64,000 bases of DNA from Clostridium sp. AM22-11AC (GCF_003473545.1 NZ_QUCM01000001.1:518105-582104); one strand, 5' to 3'; shown: positions 9,154 through 18,411, numbered from the stretch's first letter. Made by a program: numbers and translations. Notes: generated from the letters alone by a model not told the origin.

Positions 9154-9978
9154 TTACCACGGAAAAATCCCCAGAAATCCGGCTCTGATCAACACCAGAA
9201 CGGTCAGATGCACCGGATAAAACCAGTAAAACACATATTTAAACTTCTGTTTTCCCCGTTTTCCATTATAAAACCAGATGGGTATTGCTGCCAGGGCACC
9301 AACTCCATAGTTCAGATCCAGTGTTTCCAGGCCGCCAAGGACTGCCGCTGCCACACTGCGCCCTGCCCTGCTGTAATGAAACTCATAAAAAGCTGCAATA
9401 ATGATGATCCCGATATAATCATAATCTGACTGAATCAGCACTGCTGCCATACAGCCCAAAGCTACTGCAAATATCTTTCCCGCTTCCACTGCAAGGGGAG
9501 TTTTTTCCCGAAACTGTGCCTGTTCCATGCCCCATAAAACAGCCAGTCCTATGAGAAATTCAAAAAATACATTCTGGTACCCCGGATAAAACCAGCGGTT
9601 GGCTGCCGCCAGGTCAAAAGGCAGTTCTGATATGAGGGCAAACAGAAACATCTGCAGGGCGTAACGCCTCCGGCTGTGTGTATGGTAAAAGCCCTCTACC
9701 AGAAGAAAAGCATAGATCAGGAATGCAGGCCGTCCCAGCATACGCATTCCCCGTTGAAGCACATACAGCCACTGGCCATTTCCATTTTCCAGAAGTTTTT
9801 GAAAACATTCTGCTCCGCCCTGATAATACAACCCATATTCCACGACCACTGCCCCAATATGGTCAATGAGCATGGAGATCATGGCGATCCATTTAAGCGC
9901 TGCGCCACTTAAGCCAAAGGTACTTCCTGTATCTGCAGAAGCACCTCCCGCATAGGCATACTCCATTTTATTTTTCAT
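9154..9978 (-). CDS. TraX family membrane protein
   Basis: About 274 residues with roughly eight hydrophobic segments. The LSGAALKWIAMISMLIDHIGAV start and the ELPFDLA and YPVHLTVLVLIR blocks are characteristic of TraX/acyltransferase-3-like membrane proteins. F-plasmid TraX acetylates pilin; chromosomal Firmicute homologues are presumed acyltransferases of surface material. The ATG at 9978 follows GAGGAAATATTTTG; a TTG one codon upstream is less likely. It overlaps the end of the HAD phosphatase gene by about 11 nt, so the two are translationally coupled. Confidence 0.8.
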   Translation of the reverse strand: MKNKMEYAYAGGASADTGSTFGLSGAALKWIAMISMLIDHIGAVVVEYGLYYQGGAECFQKLLENGNGQWLYVLQRGMRMLGRPAFLIYAFLLVEGFYHTHSRRRYALQMFLFALISELPFDLAAANRWFYPGYQNVFFEFLIGLAVLWGMEQAQFREKTPLAVEAGKIFAVALGCMAAVLIQSDYDYIGIIIIAAFYEFHYSRAGRSVAAAVLGGLETLDLNYGVGALAAIPIWFYNGKRGKQKFKYVFYWFYPVHLTVLVLIRAGFLGIFPW

Positions 9979-10798
9979 CAAAATATTTCCTCAACACAGC
10001 TAAAAGCCCCTGATGTTCATTGTCAACCGGAGTTACGAAAGGAGCCGCCGCTTTTACTTCTTCCGGCGCATTGGCCATGGCAAAACCGGCACCTGCTGCA
10101 TTTAACATATCAAGGTCATTCTGCCCGTCCCCAAAAGCCAGGGACTGCTCCACAGGAATGTCATATTTTTCACATACAATCTTCACTCCTGCTGATTTAC
10201 ACACGTTTCCGTTCATTACTTCCAGATAAACCGGCTTGGATCTTGCAATGGAAAGCTGTGGATACCGTTCTTTTAAGCGGTTTTCTGTACGGATCACCGC
10301 TTCTTCATCCCCCATAAACAGAAACTTATGAATGCCACCCTCTTTTCCAAAAATCTCCCTTATATCTCCGGTTTCCGGTATCAGATGGGTAATTCCCTGT
10401 TCCTGGATCACCCACGGATCCCTGATATCGTCCACTACCCAGTGTTCCCCACCGTATATGCCGCAGACTACCTCCGGAAACTCTTTTGCAACCAGACTTT
10501 TGATCTCACATGCCAGGTCCAGATCCAGCAGGCAGCTGTATATTTCCTGATCATCCGGATCCAGAACCAGACCGCCGCTGTAGCACACCATAGGAGCATG
10601 GATCCCCAGTTCTTCCCGGATGGGGCGCATTCCTTTTGGCATACGGGCTGATACCAGTACAAAAGGAACTCCCTGACTGTCCAGACGGCGCAGTTCCTCT
10701 ATAGTCTCCTCTGGAACCTGGTTTTCATTGTTTAAAAGAGTGCCGTCAATATCGCTGAAAATGATCTTATATTCTTTCAAGTTGTTTAACCCCCGCAT
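9968..10798 (-). CDS. Cof-type HAD-IIB phosphatase
   Basis: Soluble 276-residue phosphatase of the HAD superfamily, C2B cap type. Motif I is FSDIDGTLL (nucleophile and general acid aspartates), motif II VLVSAR, and motif IV GDGQNDLDML. Such proteins dephosphorylate sugar phosphates or flavin precursors with loose specificity, so no substrate is assigned. The ATG at 10798 has no good RBS; a TTG at 10780, preceded by GCGGGGG at a suitable distance, would give the family's usual start (KEYKIIFSDIDGT) and may be the real one. It overlaps the traX-like gene. Confidence 0.85.
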   Translation of the reverse strand: MRGLNNLKEYKIIFSDIDGTLLNNENQVPEETIEELRRLDSQGVPFVLVSARMPKGMRPIREELGIHAPMVCYSGGLVLDPDDQEIYSCLLDLDLACEIKSLVAKEFPEVVCGIYGGEHWVVDDIRDPWVIQEQGITHLIPETGDIREIFGKEGGIHKFLFMGDEEAVIRTENRLKERYPQLSIARSKPVYLEVMNGNVCKSAGVKIVCEKYDIPVEQSLAFGDGQNDLDMLNAAGAGFAMANAPEEVKAAAPFVTPVDNEHQGLLAVLRKYFDEK

Positions 10799-10830
10799 TT
10801 ATAATGTAACATTTGAGCTGAAACCAGTTT

Positions 10831-11424
10831 CTAATTCTGGAACATATCTCCTGCCAGCGCCCGGATCCTTTTTGCCAGAAATGCCGCCATAACGCAGAGA
10901 AGAAAATCTTCCACCACTGTGATCAGAAAACAGTTGATCACCACCAGTTTCCATGAGATTGGCATATGGATCACATAATTACTGATCCCATAAAAATACA
11001 CCATTCCTGAAACATAATAAGCCATCATCCCCCAGAAGGCACTGAACAGATCCCAGGCAGTACCTGCTCCCGGGCGAAGGGAGGACAGCTTTCCTGTGAT
11101 CCAGGCAGCAAATACAAAGCCCAGTAAAAATCCGAATGTTGGACGGATCAGATAAGCAGGACCGCCACCTGCCGCAAACACCGGAATACCGGAAAGGCCT
11201 ACCGCCAGATAAATCCCCACACAGATTGCACCTCTGCGGGCTCCAAGCAAAAATCCTGCTAACAGGACAAATAAAAACTGCATGGTAAAATGCATGGGAA
11301 AGGGCTGCACCGGTATATTGATCTTAATATAGGCCCCTGCTGCGATCAGAGCTGTAAACAGACCGATCTGCGCCATTTCCCTGGTTGTCAGCGCCTGAGA
11401 ACGGGCCACTTTTAATTCATGCAT
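10831..11424 (-). CDS. bioY: Biotin transporter BioY (ECF S component)
   Basis: Six-helix S component of an energy-coupling-factor biotin importer, about 197 residues. Family marks are QIGLFTALIAAGAYIKINIPVQPFPMHFTMQ and LLGARRGAICVGIYLAVGLSGIPVFAAGGGPAYL. The start is set at the ATG at 11424 because ACGGAGGAAAA precedes it; the frame stays open upstream to 11478 without an RBS. The ECF ATPases and T component are not in the window, so shared modules elsewhere are assumed. Biotin is relevant because the OadA-like enzyme at 54.4 kb belongs to a biotin-dependent family yet appears not to use it. Confidence 0.9.
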   Translation of the reverse strand: MHELKVARSQALTTREMAQIGLFTALIAAGAYIKINIPVQPFPMHFTMQFLFVLLAGFLLGARRGAICVGIYLAVGLSGIPVFAAGGGPAYLIRPTFGFLLGFVFAAWITGKLSSLRPGAGTAWDLFSAFWGMMAYYVSGMVYFYGISNYVIHMPISWKLVVINCFLITVVEDFLLCVMAAFLAKRIRALAGDMFQN

Positions 11425-11552
11425 AAATGATTTTCCTCCGTAATGTATGATATCCTGAAACATAAAACATTGTAACATTGACCATAACCTAAGTCAACGA
11501 AGGAGTTCACTCTGGCTCTGCGTTATAACAAAAAAGGATATTGGCACGTACA

Positions 11553-11588
11553 AAAAAGCGCATTGCCATAAATGACAACACGCTTTTT
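11553..11588 (-). terminator. leuA terminator
   Basis: AAAAAGCG (11553-11560) pairs with CGCTTTTT (11581-11588). The minus-strand product ends in a T-run about 50 nt after the leuA stop. Confidence 0.75.
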
Positions 11589-11639
11589 GATTTCACATTT
11601 ATTTTTATTTCATACCGGGGATCCGGCATTTACCATTCA

Positions 11640-13307
11640 TTAATAAAACAGTCTGTTCACAGCACTGAAGATACCGCGGATAGATGCTCTGGTAATATTG
11701 GAGCTGATGCCTACGCCGTAAGTTGCTTTTCCAGTACTCTGGTCTACTAAGTGGATGTAGGAAGCAGCCTGTGCGCCGGAACCGGATGCCAGTGCATGCT
11801 CGGTGTAGTCTAATACCTTGATCTGGATGCCCAGTGCCTCTTCTAAGCCTCTCTGAACAGCATCAATCGGTCCGTTTCCAATGCCATCGAAGTACTTCTC
11901 AATACCATGATCAGTGTAGGTAAGTTTAACCAGTGTTGCAAACTCGCCGTCTGCAGTCTCTGTATCGGTAATACGGCACTTGCGGAAGTGCATTGGTTCT
12001 TTGCGGTCCAGATAATCCTTCTTGAACTCTTCCATGATCTGCTCTGGAGCAACTTCACCCTGCTTTTCGGAAATAGCCTGGATGACATCTGCAAACTCCT
12101 TGTGCATGCCCTTTGGAAGCTTGAAGCCATAGAAAGTATCCATAACAAAGGCTACGCCGCCCTTTCCGGACTGGCTGTTGATACGAACGATTGGCTCGTA
12201 CTGTCTTCCAATATCGCTTGGATCGATAGGCAGATACGGAACTTCCCAGTACTGGCTGTTTCTCTCATGAAGAGCCTGCATACCTTTGTTGATCGCATCC
12301 TGATGAGAACCGGAGAATGCGGTAAATACCAGCTTTCCAGCGTATGGATGTCTTGGCGGGATCTGCATCTTGGTGCAGCGCTCGTAAACTTCTGCGATCT
12401 CACGGACATTTTCAATATTTAACTCTGGGTTGATACCCTGGGAGAACATATTGTAAGCAACGGTTAAAATATCTACATTACCTGTACGCTCACCATTTCC
12501 GAACAGGGTTCCCTCTACACGGTCAGCGCCTGCAAGCAGTGCTAATTCAGTAGAAGCAACACCTTCGCCTCTGTCATTGTGTGGATGCACACTTAAGATA
12601 ATGCTTTCTCTGTTCTTAAAGTGTGTATTCATCCATTCGATCTGGTCTGCGTATACGTTTGGAGTGTTCATCTCAACAGTAGATGGAAGGTTGATGATGA
12701 TCGGGTTCTCCTTGGTAGCGCCCCAGGTTTCCTGAACTGCAGTACAGATATCAAGAGCAAAATCCAGCTCTGTGCCGGTAAAGCTCTCTGGAGAATACTC
12801 CAGACGGATCTTGGTATCACATTCTGCTGCGTATCTCTGTACCATCTTGGTACCTACAATAGCGATATCCTTGATCTCATCCATATCTTTGTGGAAAACA
12901 ACATCTCTCTGAAGAGTAGATGTGGAATTGTAAATATGTACAATGGCTTTCTTGATGCCCTTCAATGCCTCAAAAGTTCTCTTGATCAGATGCTCACGGC
13001 ACTGTACTAATACCTGGACTTCTACATCATCCGGGATCAGCTTGCGGTCAACCAGGGTACGAAGAAAATCATATTCGATCTGGGAAGCTGCAGGGAAACC
13101 AACCTCGATCTCCTTAAAGCCCAGCTTTACTAAAAGGTTGAACATCTCTACCTTTTCTTCTACTACCATTGGTTCTACCAGTGCCTGGTTTCCGTCACGA
13201 AGGTCAACGCTGCACCATACAGGAGCCTTTTCAATTTCCTTATTTGGCCAGGTACGCTCCGGGAAATTAACTACAGGTACTCTTTTATATCTCTTATAAT
13301 TTAACAT
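11640..13307 (-). CDS. leuA: 2-Isopropylmalate synthase, long (class II) form
   Basis: Condenses acetyl-CoA with 2-oxoisovalerate, the first committed step of leucine synthesis. The 555-residue length and the start (RYKRVPVVNFPERTWPNKEIEKAPVWCSVDLRDGNQAL) match the actinobacterial/fungal-type LeuA rather than the ~510-residue E. coli type. The DRE-TIM metal site is visible as DLRDGNQ and SVHPHNDRG. The last ~130 residues (from about KCRITDTE) form the LeuA dimer/allosteric leucine-binding domain ending in VDQSTGKATYGVGISSNITRASIRGI. RBS AAGGAGGAAATAGTT. It has its own promoter, with a possible attenuator upstream. Confidence 0.95.
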   Translation of the reverse strand: MLNYKRYKRVPVVNFPERTWPNKEIEKAPVWCSVDLRDGNQALVEPMVVEEKVEMFNLLVKLGFKEIEVGFPAASQIEYDFLRTLVDRKLIPDDVEVQVLVQCREHLIKRTFEALKGIKKAIVHIYNSTSTLQRDVVFHKDMDEIKDIAIVGTKMVQRYAAECDTKIRLEYSPESFTGTELDFALDICTAVQETWGATKENPIIINLPSTVEMNTPNVYADQIEWMNTHFKNRESIILSVHPHNDRGEGVASTELALLAGADRVEGTLFGNGERTGNVDILTVAYNMFSQGINPELNIENVREIAEVYERCTKMQIPPRHPYAGKLVFTAFSGSHQDAINKGMQALHERNSQYWEVPYLPIDPSDIGRQYEPIVRINSQSGKGGVAFVMDTFYGFKLPKGMHKEFADVIQAISEKQGEVAPEQIMEEFKKDYLDRKEPMHFRKCRITDTETADGEFATLVKLTYTDHGIEKYFDGIGNGPIDAVQRGLEEALGIQIKVLDYTEHALASGSGAQAASYIHLVDQSTGKATYGVGISSNITRASIRGIFSAVNRLFY

Positions 13308-13407
13308 AATAACTATTTCCTCCTTGTGTCTATCTCTGTCTTTTTTGTTACATGCTACTTGCTGTTGTGACCGGCATTTAAACGGTTCTGCTTTGTATTT
13401 TTTAATC

Positions 13408-13497
13408 TCAAGCCCTTCCGGGCAGTCGCTCGATCACGCCGTAACGGCAGACGATAAACAGCAGTACTTTTACTGATTCAGCCCCACGTTTCATCAT
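13408..13497 (-). other. Possible leader peptide upstream of leuA
   Basis: A 29-codon frame rich in branched-chain codons (SVKVLLFIVCRYGVIERL; nine Val/Leu/Ile of 29), about 100 nt before leuA. It is overlapped or followed by short hairpins GCCGTTACGGC and GCCCGGAAGGGC, the latter followed by an A-rich stretch. The RBS (AAAAGGA) is uncomfortably close to the first ATG. It could be a leucine/branched-chain attenuation leader, but may be chance. Confidence 0.3.
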
Positions 13498-13538
13498 TCC
13501 TTTTCTTAATAAAATCGTATACAGCATGGGATTTGTTT

Positions 13539-13572
13539 AAAAAAGCTCCGGAGCAACATTGTCCCCGGAGCC
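13539..13572 (-). terminator. Terminator between a promoter and leuA (attenuator or end of a short RNA)
   Basis: On the minus strand GCTCCGG pairs with CCGGAGC and is followed by six Ts. It sits 50-75 nt downstream of a good promoter and about 230 nt before the leuA start, so it either attenuates leuA or ends a short independent RNA of about 75 nt. Confidence 0.75.
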
Positions 13573-13620
13573 TCTGATACACCAGCCTCATTGCTGCAAA
13601 TGATAAAAAATATATATTAC

Positions 13621-13649
13621 AGTATAACATATACCCTTTATTCTTACAA
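13621..13649 (-). promoter_or_regulatory. Promoter for the leuA leader
   Basis: Minus strand TTGTAA, 17-bp spacer, TATACT. Lies between glmM and leuA. The rest of the 13308-13728 gap holds only the leader features listed; no T-box core (AGGGTGG) was found. Confidence 0.65.
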
Positions 13650-13728
13650 GCAATGAGATTTCATTTTACTATTCGTTCTGGTTATGGATAATATTCCTGA
13701 TCAACGTTTGCAGGCGCATTTTTTCGCC

Positions 13729-15081
13729 TTATAAACAATGTCCCTGCTCTTCCATTACTTTAATCACTTGGTCAACGTATTTTTCACAGGTCTCAAGATC
13801 AGATGCCTCTACCATAACACGGACAACCGGTTCTGTACCAGACTGACGAAGAAGGATACGTCCATTGCTTCCTAAGCTTTCTGTTACTTTGGCAACCTCT
13901 GCCTGGACTTTTTCATCATCCTGGGCTGCTTTTTTGTCTTTTACCTTTACGTTCTTAAGAACCTGCGGATAAACTTCATATTCAGATGCCAGTTTTGCAA
14001 GAGTCTGCTTCTTCTCCAGGATCACTTCCATTACTTTCAGGGAAGTAAGGATGCCGTCTCCGGTCGTTGCATGTTTACTGAAAATGATATGGCCGGACTG
14101 TTCGCCGCCTAAGCAGTTGCCGGTAGCAGCCATATTTTCATAAACATATTTATCGCCTACAGCTGTCTTTTCATAGGAAATGCCTTCCCGGTCAAATGCC
14201 TTGTAAAGACCGAAGTTTGACATAATGGTAGTAACAACTGTGTTGTGGAACAGGCTTCCCTGCTCCTTCATGTACTTGCCGCAGACATACATAATGCCGT
14301 CTCCGTCTACTACATTTCCCTTTTCATCTACAGCGATGCAGCGGTCAGCATCTCCGTCGTAAGCAAAGCCTACATCACAGCCTTCTTCTACTACAAATTT
14401 CTGTAAATGTTCAATGTGGGTGGAACCGCAGTCTGTGTTGATGTTTAAGCCATTTGGCTCATTGCTGATCACATGTGTCTCAGCGCCAAGGGCATCAAAT
14501 ACATTTTTAGCAATCGCAGAAGCACTTCCGTTTGCACAGTCTAAAGCCACTTTCATGTTCTTGAAAGAACGGGTGGCAATAGCGATCAGATAGCCGATGT
14601 AACGGTTTCTGCCTGCTGCAAAGTCTACCGTGCGTCCGATCTTGTCTTTCTTAGCTAACGGGATCTCGCCCATTTCGCCGTCTAAGTATTTCTCGATCTC
14701 TACGATCACAGATTCTTCCAGCTTTTCGCCCTTTTCGTTGATAACCTTGATACCGTTATCATAGTATGGGTTGTGGCTGGCAGAGATCATGATACCGCAG
14801 TTAAAGCCCTCTGTACGTACTACATAAGAAACGCTTGGTGTGGTAGTTACGTGAAGCAGAAATACATCAGCGCCGGATGCGGTCAGACCTGCTACTAAAG
14901 AATACTCAAACATGTAGCTGCTGCGTCTGGTATCTTTTCCGATAACGATACGGCATCTTTCATCTGGCTTTTTCTGTCCGTAGTACCAGCCTAAGAAACG
15001 GCCTACTTTAAAGGCATGTTCAACGGTTAAGTTTACATTTGCTTCCCCGCGAAAGCCGTCTGTTCCAAAATATTTTCCCAT
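13729..15081 (-). CDS. glmM: Phosphoglucosamine mutase
   Basis: Converts glucosamine-6-phosphate to glucosamine-1-phosphate for peptidoglycan and other amino-sugar polymers. 450 residues, normal length. Starts MGKYFGTDGFRGEAN; the phosphoserine loop is MISASHNPYYDNGIKV; the metal loop is DGDADRC; the sugar-binding loop is GGEQSGHI; the phosphate-binding C-terminal loop is RQSGTEPVVRVMVE. RBS AGGAAGGATC. It lies 79 nt downstream of rfbD on the same strand and may be co-transcribed with the dTDP-rhamnose genes. Confidence 0.97.
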   Translation of the reverse strand: MGKYFGTDGFRGEANVNLTVEHAFKVGRFLGWYYGQKKPDERCRIVIGKDTRRSSYMFEYSLVAGLTASGADVFLLHVTTTPSVSYVVRTEGFNCGIMISASHNPYYDNGIKVINEKGEKLEESVIVEIEKYLDGEMGEIPLAKKDKIGRTVDFAAGRNRYIGYLIAIATRSFKNMKVALDCANGSASAIAKNVFDALGAETHVISNEPNGLNINTDCGSTHIEHLQKFVVEEGCDVGFAYDGDADRCIAVDEKGNVVDGDGIMYVCGKYMKEQGSLFHNTVVTTIMSNFGLYKAFDREGISYEKTAVGDKYVYENMAATGNCLGGEQSGHIIFSKHATTGDGILTSLKVMEVILEKKQTLAKLASEYEVYPQVLKNVKVKDKKAAQDDEKVQAEVAKVTESLGSNGRILLRQSGTEPVVRVMVEASDLETCEKYVDQVIKVMEEQGHCL

Positions 15082-15160
15082 TTTTTATGATCCTTCCTAT
15101 CTGCACCTGTATCTGGCCGATCACTGCCTGATGCAGAAGTCAATTTTATTCTGAACCGGA

Positions 15161-16021
15161 TTAAAACATATCGTTCTTCTTCAGTTCCTCTAAATAGCGT
15201 CCCAAAGCGTCCTGCCATGCAGGAAGTCTCTCAAAGCCGTTTTCTGTCAGTTTATCCTTATTTAAGCGGCTGTTAGATGGACGTTTTGCCTTAACAGGGA
15301 ATGCAGATGAGTCTACCGGTGTTACCTTTACTTCATCCATACCAGCCTGACGGAAGATCTCGCAGGCAAATTCATACCAGCTGCAAAGTCCTTCATTGGT
15401 TGCATGATATCTGCCGTACTTGTCGGTCTGGATCATGGCAACTAACAGCTTAGACAGATCGTAAGTATAAGTTGGGGAACCAATCTGGTCATTTACAACG
15501 CTGACAGCGCCTCTCTCTTGGCCTAAACGGAGCATGGTCTTAATAAAGTTCTTTCCATTTACACCAAATACCCATGCAATACGGACAATAAAGTACTTTT
15601 CCAGGTTCTGCTCTACTGCGATCTCGCCTTCGTACTTGGTCAGACCATATACATTTAATGGCTCTCTGTGGTCATCCGGCTCCCATGGGCGCAGACCTTC
15701 GCCGTTAAATACATAGTCTGTACTGATGTACATCATCTTAATGTCTAAGGCTTTGCAGACTTTTGCAATGTTTCTGGTTCCTTCTGCATTGACCTTGCGG
15801 CACAGTTCCACATTGTCTTCAGCAGCATCTACTGCAGTATATGCTGCACAGTGGATCACTGCATCCGGTTTTGCCTCAGTAATTACTTTTTCGCAGGCTG
15901 CGGCGTCTGTGATATCCATTTCTTCTACATCTACGCCAATTCCTTCGATGCCCTTAGCTGCCAGTTCGTCCATTACGTCATGTCCAAGCTGTCCTTTTAC
16001 ACCTGTTACCAGAACTCTCAT
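15161..16021 (-). CDS. rfbD: dTDP-4-dehydrorhamnose reductase
   Basis: Last enzyme of dTDP-L-rhamnose synthesis, an extended SDR. The N-terminal nucleotide-binding motif is MRVLVTGVKGQLGHD; STDYVFNGEG and the catalytic YGLTK (Tyr-x-x-x-Lys) follow. I chose the ATG at 16021 because GAGGGATC precedes it and the family begins there; the frame runs open to 16105 without an RBS. About 286 residues. Third of a minus-strand rfbA-rfbB-rfbD series; rfbC, the 3,5-epimerase, is not between them. Confidence 0.95.
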   Translation of the reverse strand: MRVLVTGVKGQLGHDVMDELAAKGIEGIGVDVEEMDITDAAACEKVITEAKPDAVIHCAAYTAVDAAEDNVELCRKVNAEGTRNIAKVCKALDIKMMYISTDYVFNGEGLRPWEPDDHREPLNVYGLTKYEGEIAVEQNLEKYFIVRIAWVFGVNGKNFIKTMLRLGQERGAVSVVNDQIGSPTYTYDLSKLLVAMIQTDKYGRYHATNEGLCSWYEFACEIFRQAGMDEVKVTPVDSSAFPVKAKRPSNSRLNKDKLTENGFERLPAWQDALGRYLEELKKNDMF

Positions 16022-16129
16022 AAATGATCCCTCACTTTTATTATGTACTCTCAGAGTACATCTTACTATACACGTCAATGGCTGGCGGAAATTTCCGTCA
16101 GCCACAGTTACTTGTTACTTATCGTTCAC

Positions 16130-17152
16130 TTACAGACGGTTTCCGTACATTTTATCGAAGTAATTGCTGTACTCACCGCTTAAAATATTTTTCCACCATT
16201 CCTGGTTGTCCAGATACCACTGGATGGTCTGCTGAATTCCTGTATCAAAGTTGTATTTTGGCTTCCAGCCTAATTCTGTCTCGATCTTGGTTGGGTCGAT
16301 GGCATAACGGCGGTCATGGCCTGGGCGGTCTGTTACAAACTTGATCAGGCTTTCCGGCTTGTTTAATGCCTTTAAGATAGTCTTTACAACTTCCAGATTG
16401 GTTCTCTCGTTGTGTCCGCCAATGTTGTAAACTTCACCTACACGGCCCTTGTGGATGATCAGGTCGATTGCTTCGCAGTGATCGGATACATGAAGCCAGT
16501 CACGTACATTTTCACCGGTTCCGTATACAGGAAGCTCCTCATCTGCTAATGCACGGCTGATGATCAGCGGGATCAGCTTCTCAGGGAAATGATATGGGCC
16601 ATAGTTGTTGGAGCAGCGGGATACAGTTACAGGCATTCCATAGGTTCTGTGATATGCCAGTACAAACAGGTCTGCACTTGCCTTGGATGAAGAATATGGG
16701 CTGGAGGTGTGCAGCGGTGTTGTCTCTGTAAAGAACAGGTCTGGGCGGTCTAATGGCAGATCTCCATAAACCTCATCGGTAGATACCTGATGATAACGCT
16801 TAATGCCATAGGTACGGCATGCATCCAGTAAGGTAGTAGTTCCCATTACATTGGTGCGCACAAATGCCTCTGGATCAGTGATGGAACGGTCTACATGGCT
16901 TTCTGCAGCAAAGTTTACTACTACGTCTGGTTTTTCTTTCTCAAATAAGTCGAAGATGAACTTTCTGTCAGCGATATCGCCTTTTACAAAGCGGTAGTTT
17001 GGCTTGTTCTCTACTGGCTTTAAGTTTTCCAGGTTTCCTGCATAGGTTAACAGATCCAGGTTGATGATCTCATAGTCTGGGTATTTGTTTACCATATGAT
17101 GTACAAAGTTGCTTCCGATAAATCCGGCGCCGCCGGTTACGATGATCTTCAT
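16130..17152 (-). CDS. rfbB: dTDP-glucose 4,6-dehydratase
   Basis: Second enzyme of the dTDP-rhamnose pathway, an NAD-dependent extended SDR of 340 residues. The nucleotide loop is VTGGAGFIGSNFV. STDEVYGDL and YSSSKASADL hold the catalytic Thr-Asp-Glu and Tyr-x-x-x-Lys. GTGENVRDWLHVSDHCEAI and the C-terminal RPGHDRRYAIDPTK are typical. The start is the ATG at 17152 after AGGAGGAAACATTTACATT; the longer open frame to 17239 would add an unrelated N-terminus. A cluster of palindromes fills the gap to rfbA. Confidence 0.96.
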   Translation of the reverse strand: MKIIVTGGAGFIGSNFVHHMVNKYPDYEIINLDLLTYAGNLENLKPVENKPNYRFVKGDIADRKFIFDLFEKEKPDVVVNFAAESHVDRSITDPEAFVRTNVMGTTTLLDACRTYGIKRYHQVSTDEVYGDLPLDRPDLFFTETTPLHTSSPYSSSKASADLFVLAYHRTYGMPVTVSRCSNNYGPYHFPEKLIPLIISRALADEELPVYGTGENVRDWLHVSDHCEAIDLIIHKGRVGEVYNIGGHNERTNLEVVKTILKALNKPESLIKFVTDRPGHDRRYAIDPTKIETELGWKPKYNFDTGIQQTIQWYLDNQEWWKNILSGEYSNYFDKMYGNRL

Positions 17153-17195
17153 AATGTAAATGTTTCCTCCTAAAATAGCTCTATGCGAGGGACAT

Positions 17196-17307
17196 CTTCT
17201 TGCTGCGGCAAGCCGCAACAAGAAGCATCGGATATCCATCCGATGTAAAATTCAAGCCATAAGCGGACTTATGAGCAAGCTCAACATCCGCTTATTTCTT
17301 GAATTTT
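17196..17307. repeat. Cluster of three intergenic palindromes between rfbA and rfbB
   Basis: Three adjacent inverted repeats. Hairpin A (17196-17225): 14-nt arms CTTCTTGCTGCGGC/GCCGCAACAAGAAG with one mismatch. Hairpin B (17227-17244): ATCGGA/TCCGAT. Hairpin C (17247-17307): three tiers, AAAATTCAAG/CTTGAATTTT, then ATAAGCGGA/TCCGCTTAT, then GAGC/GCTC. No strong T-run follows, so these look more like an mRNA-stabilising or repeat element than a plain terminator. Confidence 0.85.
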
Positions 17308-17326
17308 GCGCCCTATAGCTTGTTCG

Positions 17327-18226
17327 TTAGAATTCGCGGTTATGCAGCTTGTCTACATACTTTCCGTCTAAAACGTCTTTCAGGTACTTGCCGTACTGGT
17401 TCTTCTTTAAAACTTCGTAGGTCTCTAATACCTGCTCTTTGGTGATCCAGCCGTTTAAGTATGCGATCTCTTCCAGGCATGCGATCTTTCTGTGCTGGTG
17501 GGTCTCTACCGTCTTTACAAAGTTGGTTGCTTCTACTAAGGACTCATGGGTTCCTGTATCCAGCCAGGTAAAGCCCTGTCCCAGTAAGATAACATCCAGA
17601 TCGCCATTTTCCAGATAGATACGGTTCAGGTCTGTGATCTCTAACTCGCCTCTTGCAGATGGCTTTAAGTTCTTTGCATACTCTACAACGCGGTTATCGT
17701 AGAAATAAAGTCCTGTTACGCAGTAATTGGACTTCGGCTTTTCAGGCTTCTCTTCAATAGAGATCGCTTTGCCGTTTGCGTCAAATTCAACGATACCGAA
17801 ACGCTCCGGATCGTCTACATAGTAACCGAATACAGTTGCGCCTTTTCCCTTATTGGCAGCAGCTTTTAATCTCTTGTTTAAGCCCTGTCCATGGAAAATA
17901 TTATCACCTAATACCATGGCAACGGAGTCACCATTGATAAACTCCTCGCCAATGATAAATGCCTGAGCCAGTCCGTCCGGGCTTGGCTGTACAGCATAGC
18001 TTAAGTTGATACCGAACTGCTTTCCATCACCTAACAGAGCCTCAAAACGTGGGGTGTCAACTGGTGTGGAGATGATTAAGATATCCCTGATACCTGCATT
18101 CATCAACACAGATAACGGGTAATAGATCATAGGTTTGTCATAAATAGGAAGCAGCTGCTTCGATGTTACTTTGGTTAAAGGGTAAAGTCTGGTGCCGCTT
18201 CCGCCGGCAAGTATAATCCCTTTCAT
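17327..18226 (-). CDS. rfbA: Glucose-1-phosphate thymidylyltransferase
   Basis: Makes dTDP-glucose from glucose-1-phosphate and dTTP, first step of the rhamnose pathway. 299 residues, normal for RmlA. Signature [30 protein letters not shown] at the N-terminus; [10 protein letters not shown] and the [19 protein letters not shown] block follow. RBS AAGGAGGAAAAA. It is the first gene after a good promoter (18311-18339), divergent from the ABC exporter genes. Confidence 0.97.
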   Translation of the reverse strand: MKGIILAGGSGTRLYPLTKVTSKQLLPIYDKPMIYYPLSVLMNAGIRDILIISTPVDTPRFEALLGDGKQFGINLSYAVQPSPDGLAQAFIIGEEFINGDSVAMVLGDNIFHGQGLNKRLKAAANKGKGATVFGYYVDDPERFGIVEFDANGKAISIEEKPEKPKSNYCVTGLYFYDNRVVEYAKNLKPSARGELEITDLNRIYLENGDLDVILLGQGFTWLDTGTHESLVEATNFVKTVETHQHRKIACLEEIAYLNGWITKEQVLETYEVLKKNQYGKYLKDVLDGKYVDKLHNREF

Positions 18227-18310
18227 TTTTTCCTCCTTGCAGGTCCCTGTAACCGTATTGCTTCTTATTTTAATGCAGACTACGGCCGAACCACTGGTTA
18301 TTCTTTGTTC

Positions 18311-18339
18311 AATATACCATACTATGCGCCATTTTTCAA
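18311..18339 (-). promoter_or_regulatory. Promoter of the rfb genes
   Basis: Minus strand TTGAAA, 17-bp spacer, TATATT, about 85 nt before rfbA. Confidence 0.75.
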
Positions 18340-18411
18340 ATCCTCAGGGAAATATTTCGCTATAATTCATGAAATATTAATATACGATTTTTTTCAATAG
18401 GGGATTAGGGA

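Noticed and set aside
11465..11500. BirA-type operator before bioY (TTGTAAC ... GTCAAC)
   Set aside because: Half-sites match only partly and differ in length; not enough to support a site.
13308..13728. T-box riboswitch before leuA
   Set aside because: The conserved AGGGTGG antiterminator core and specifier-loop arrangement are absent.
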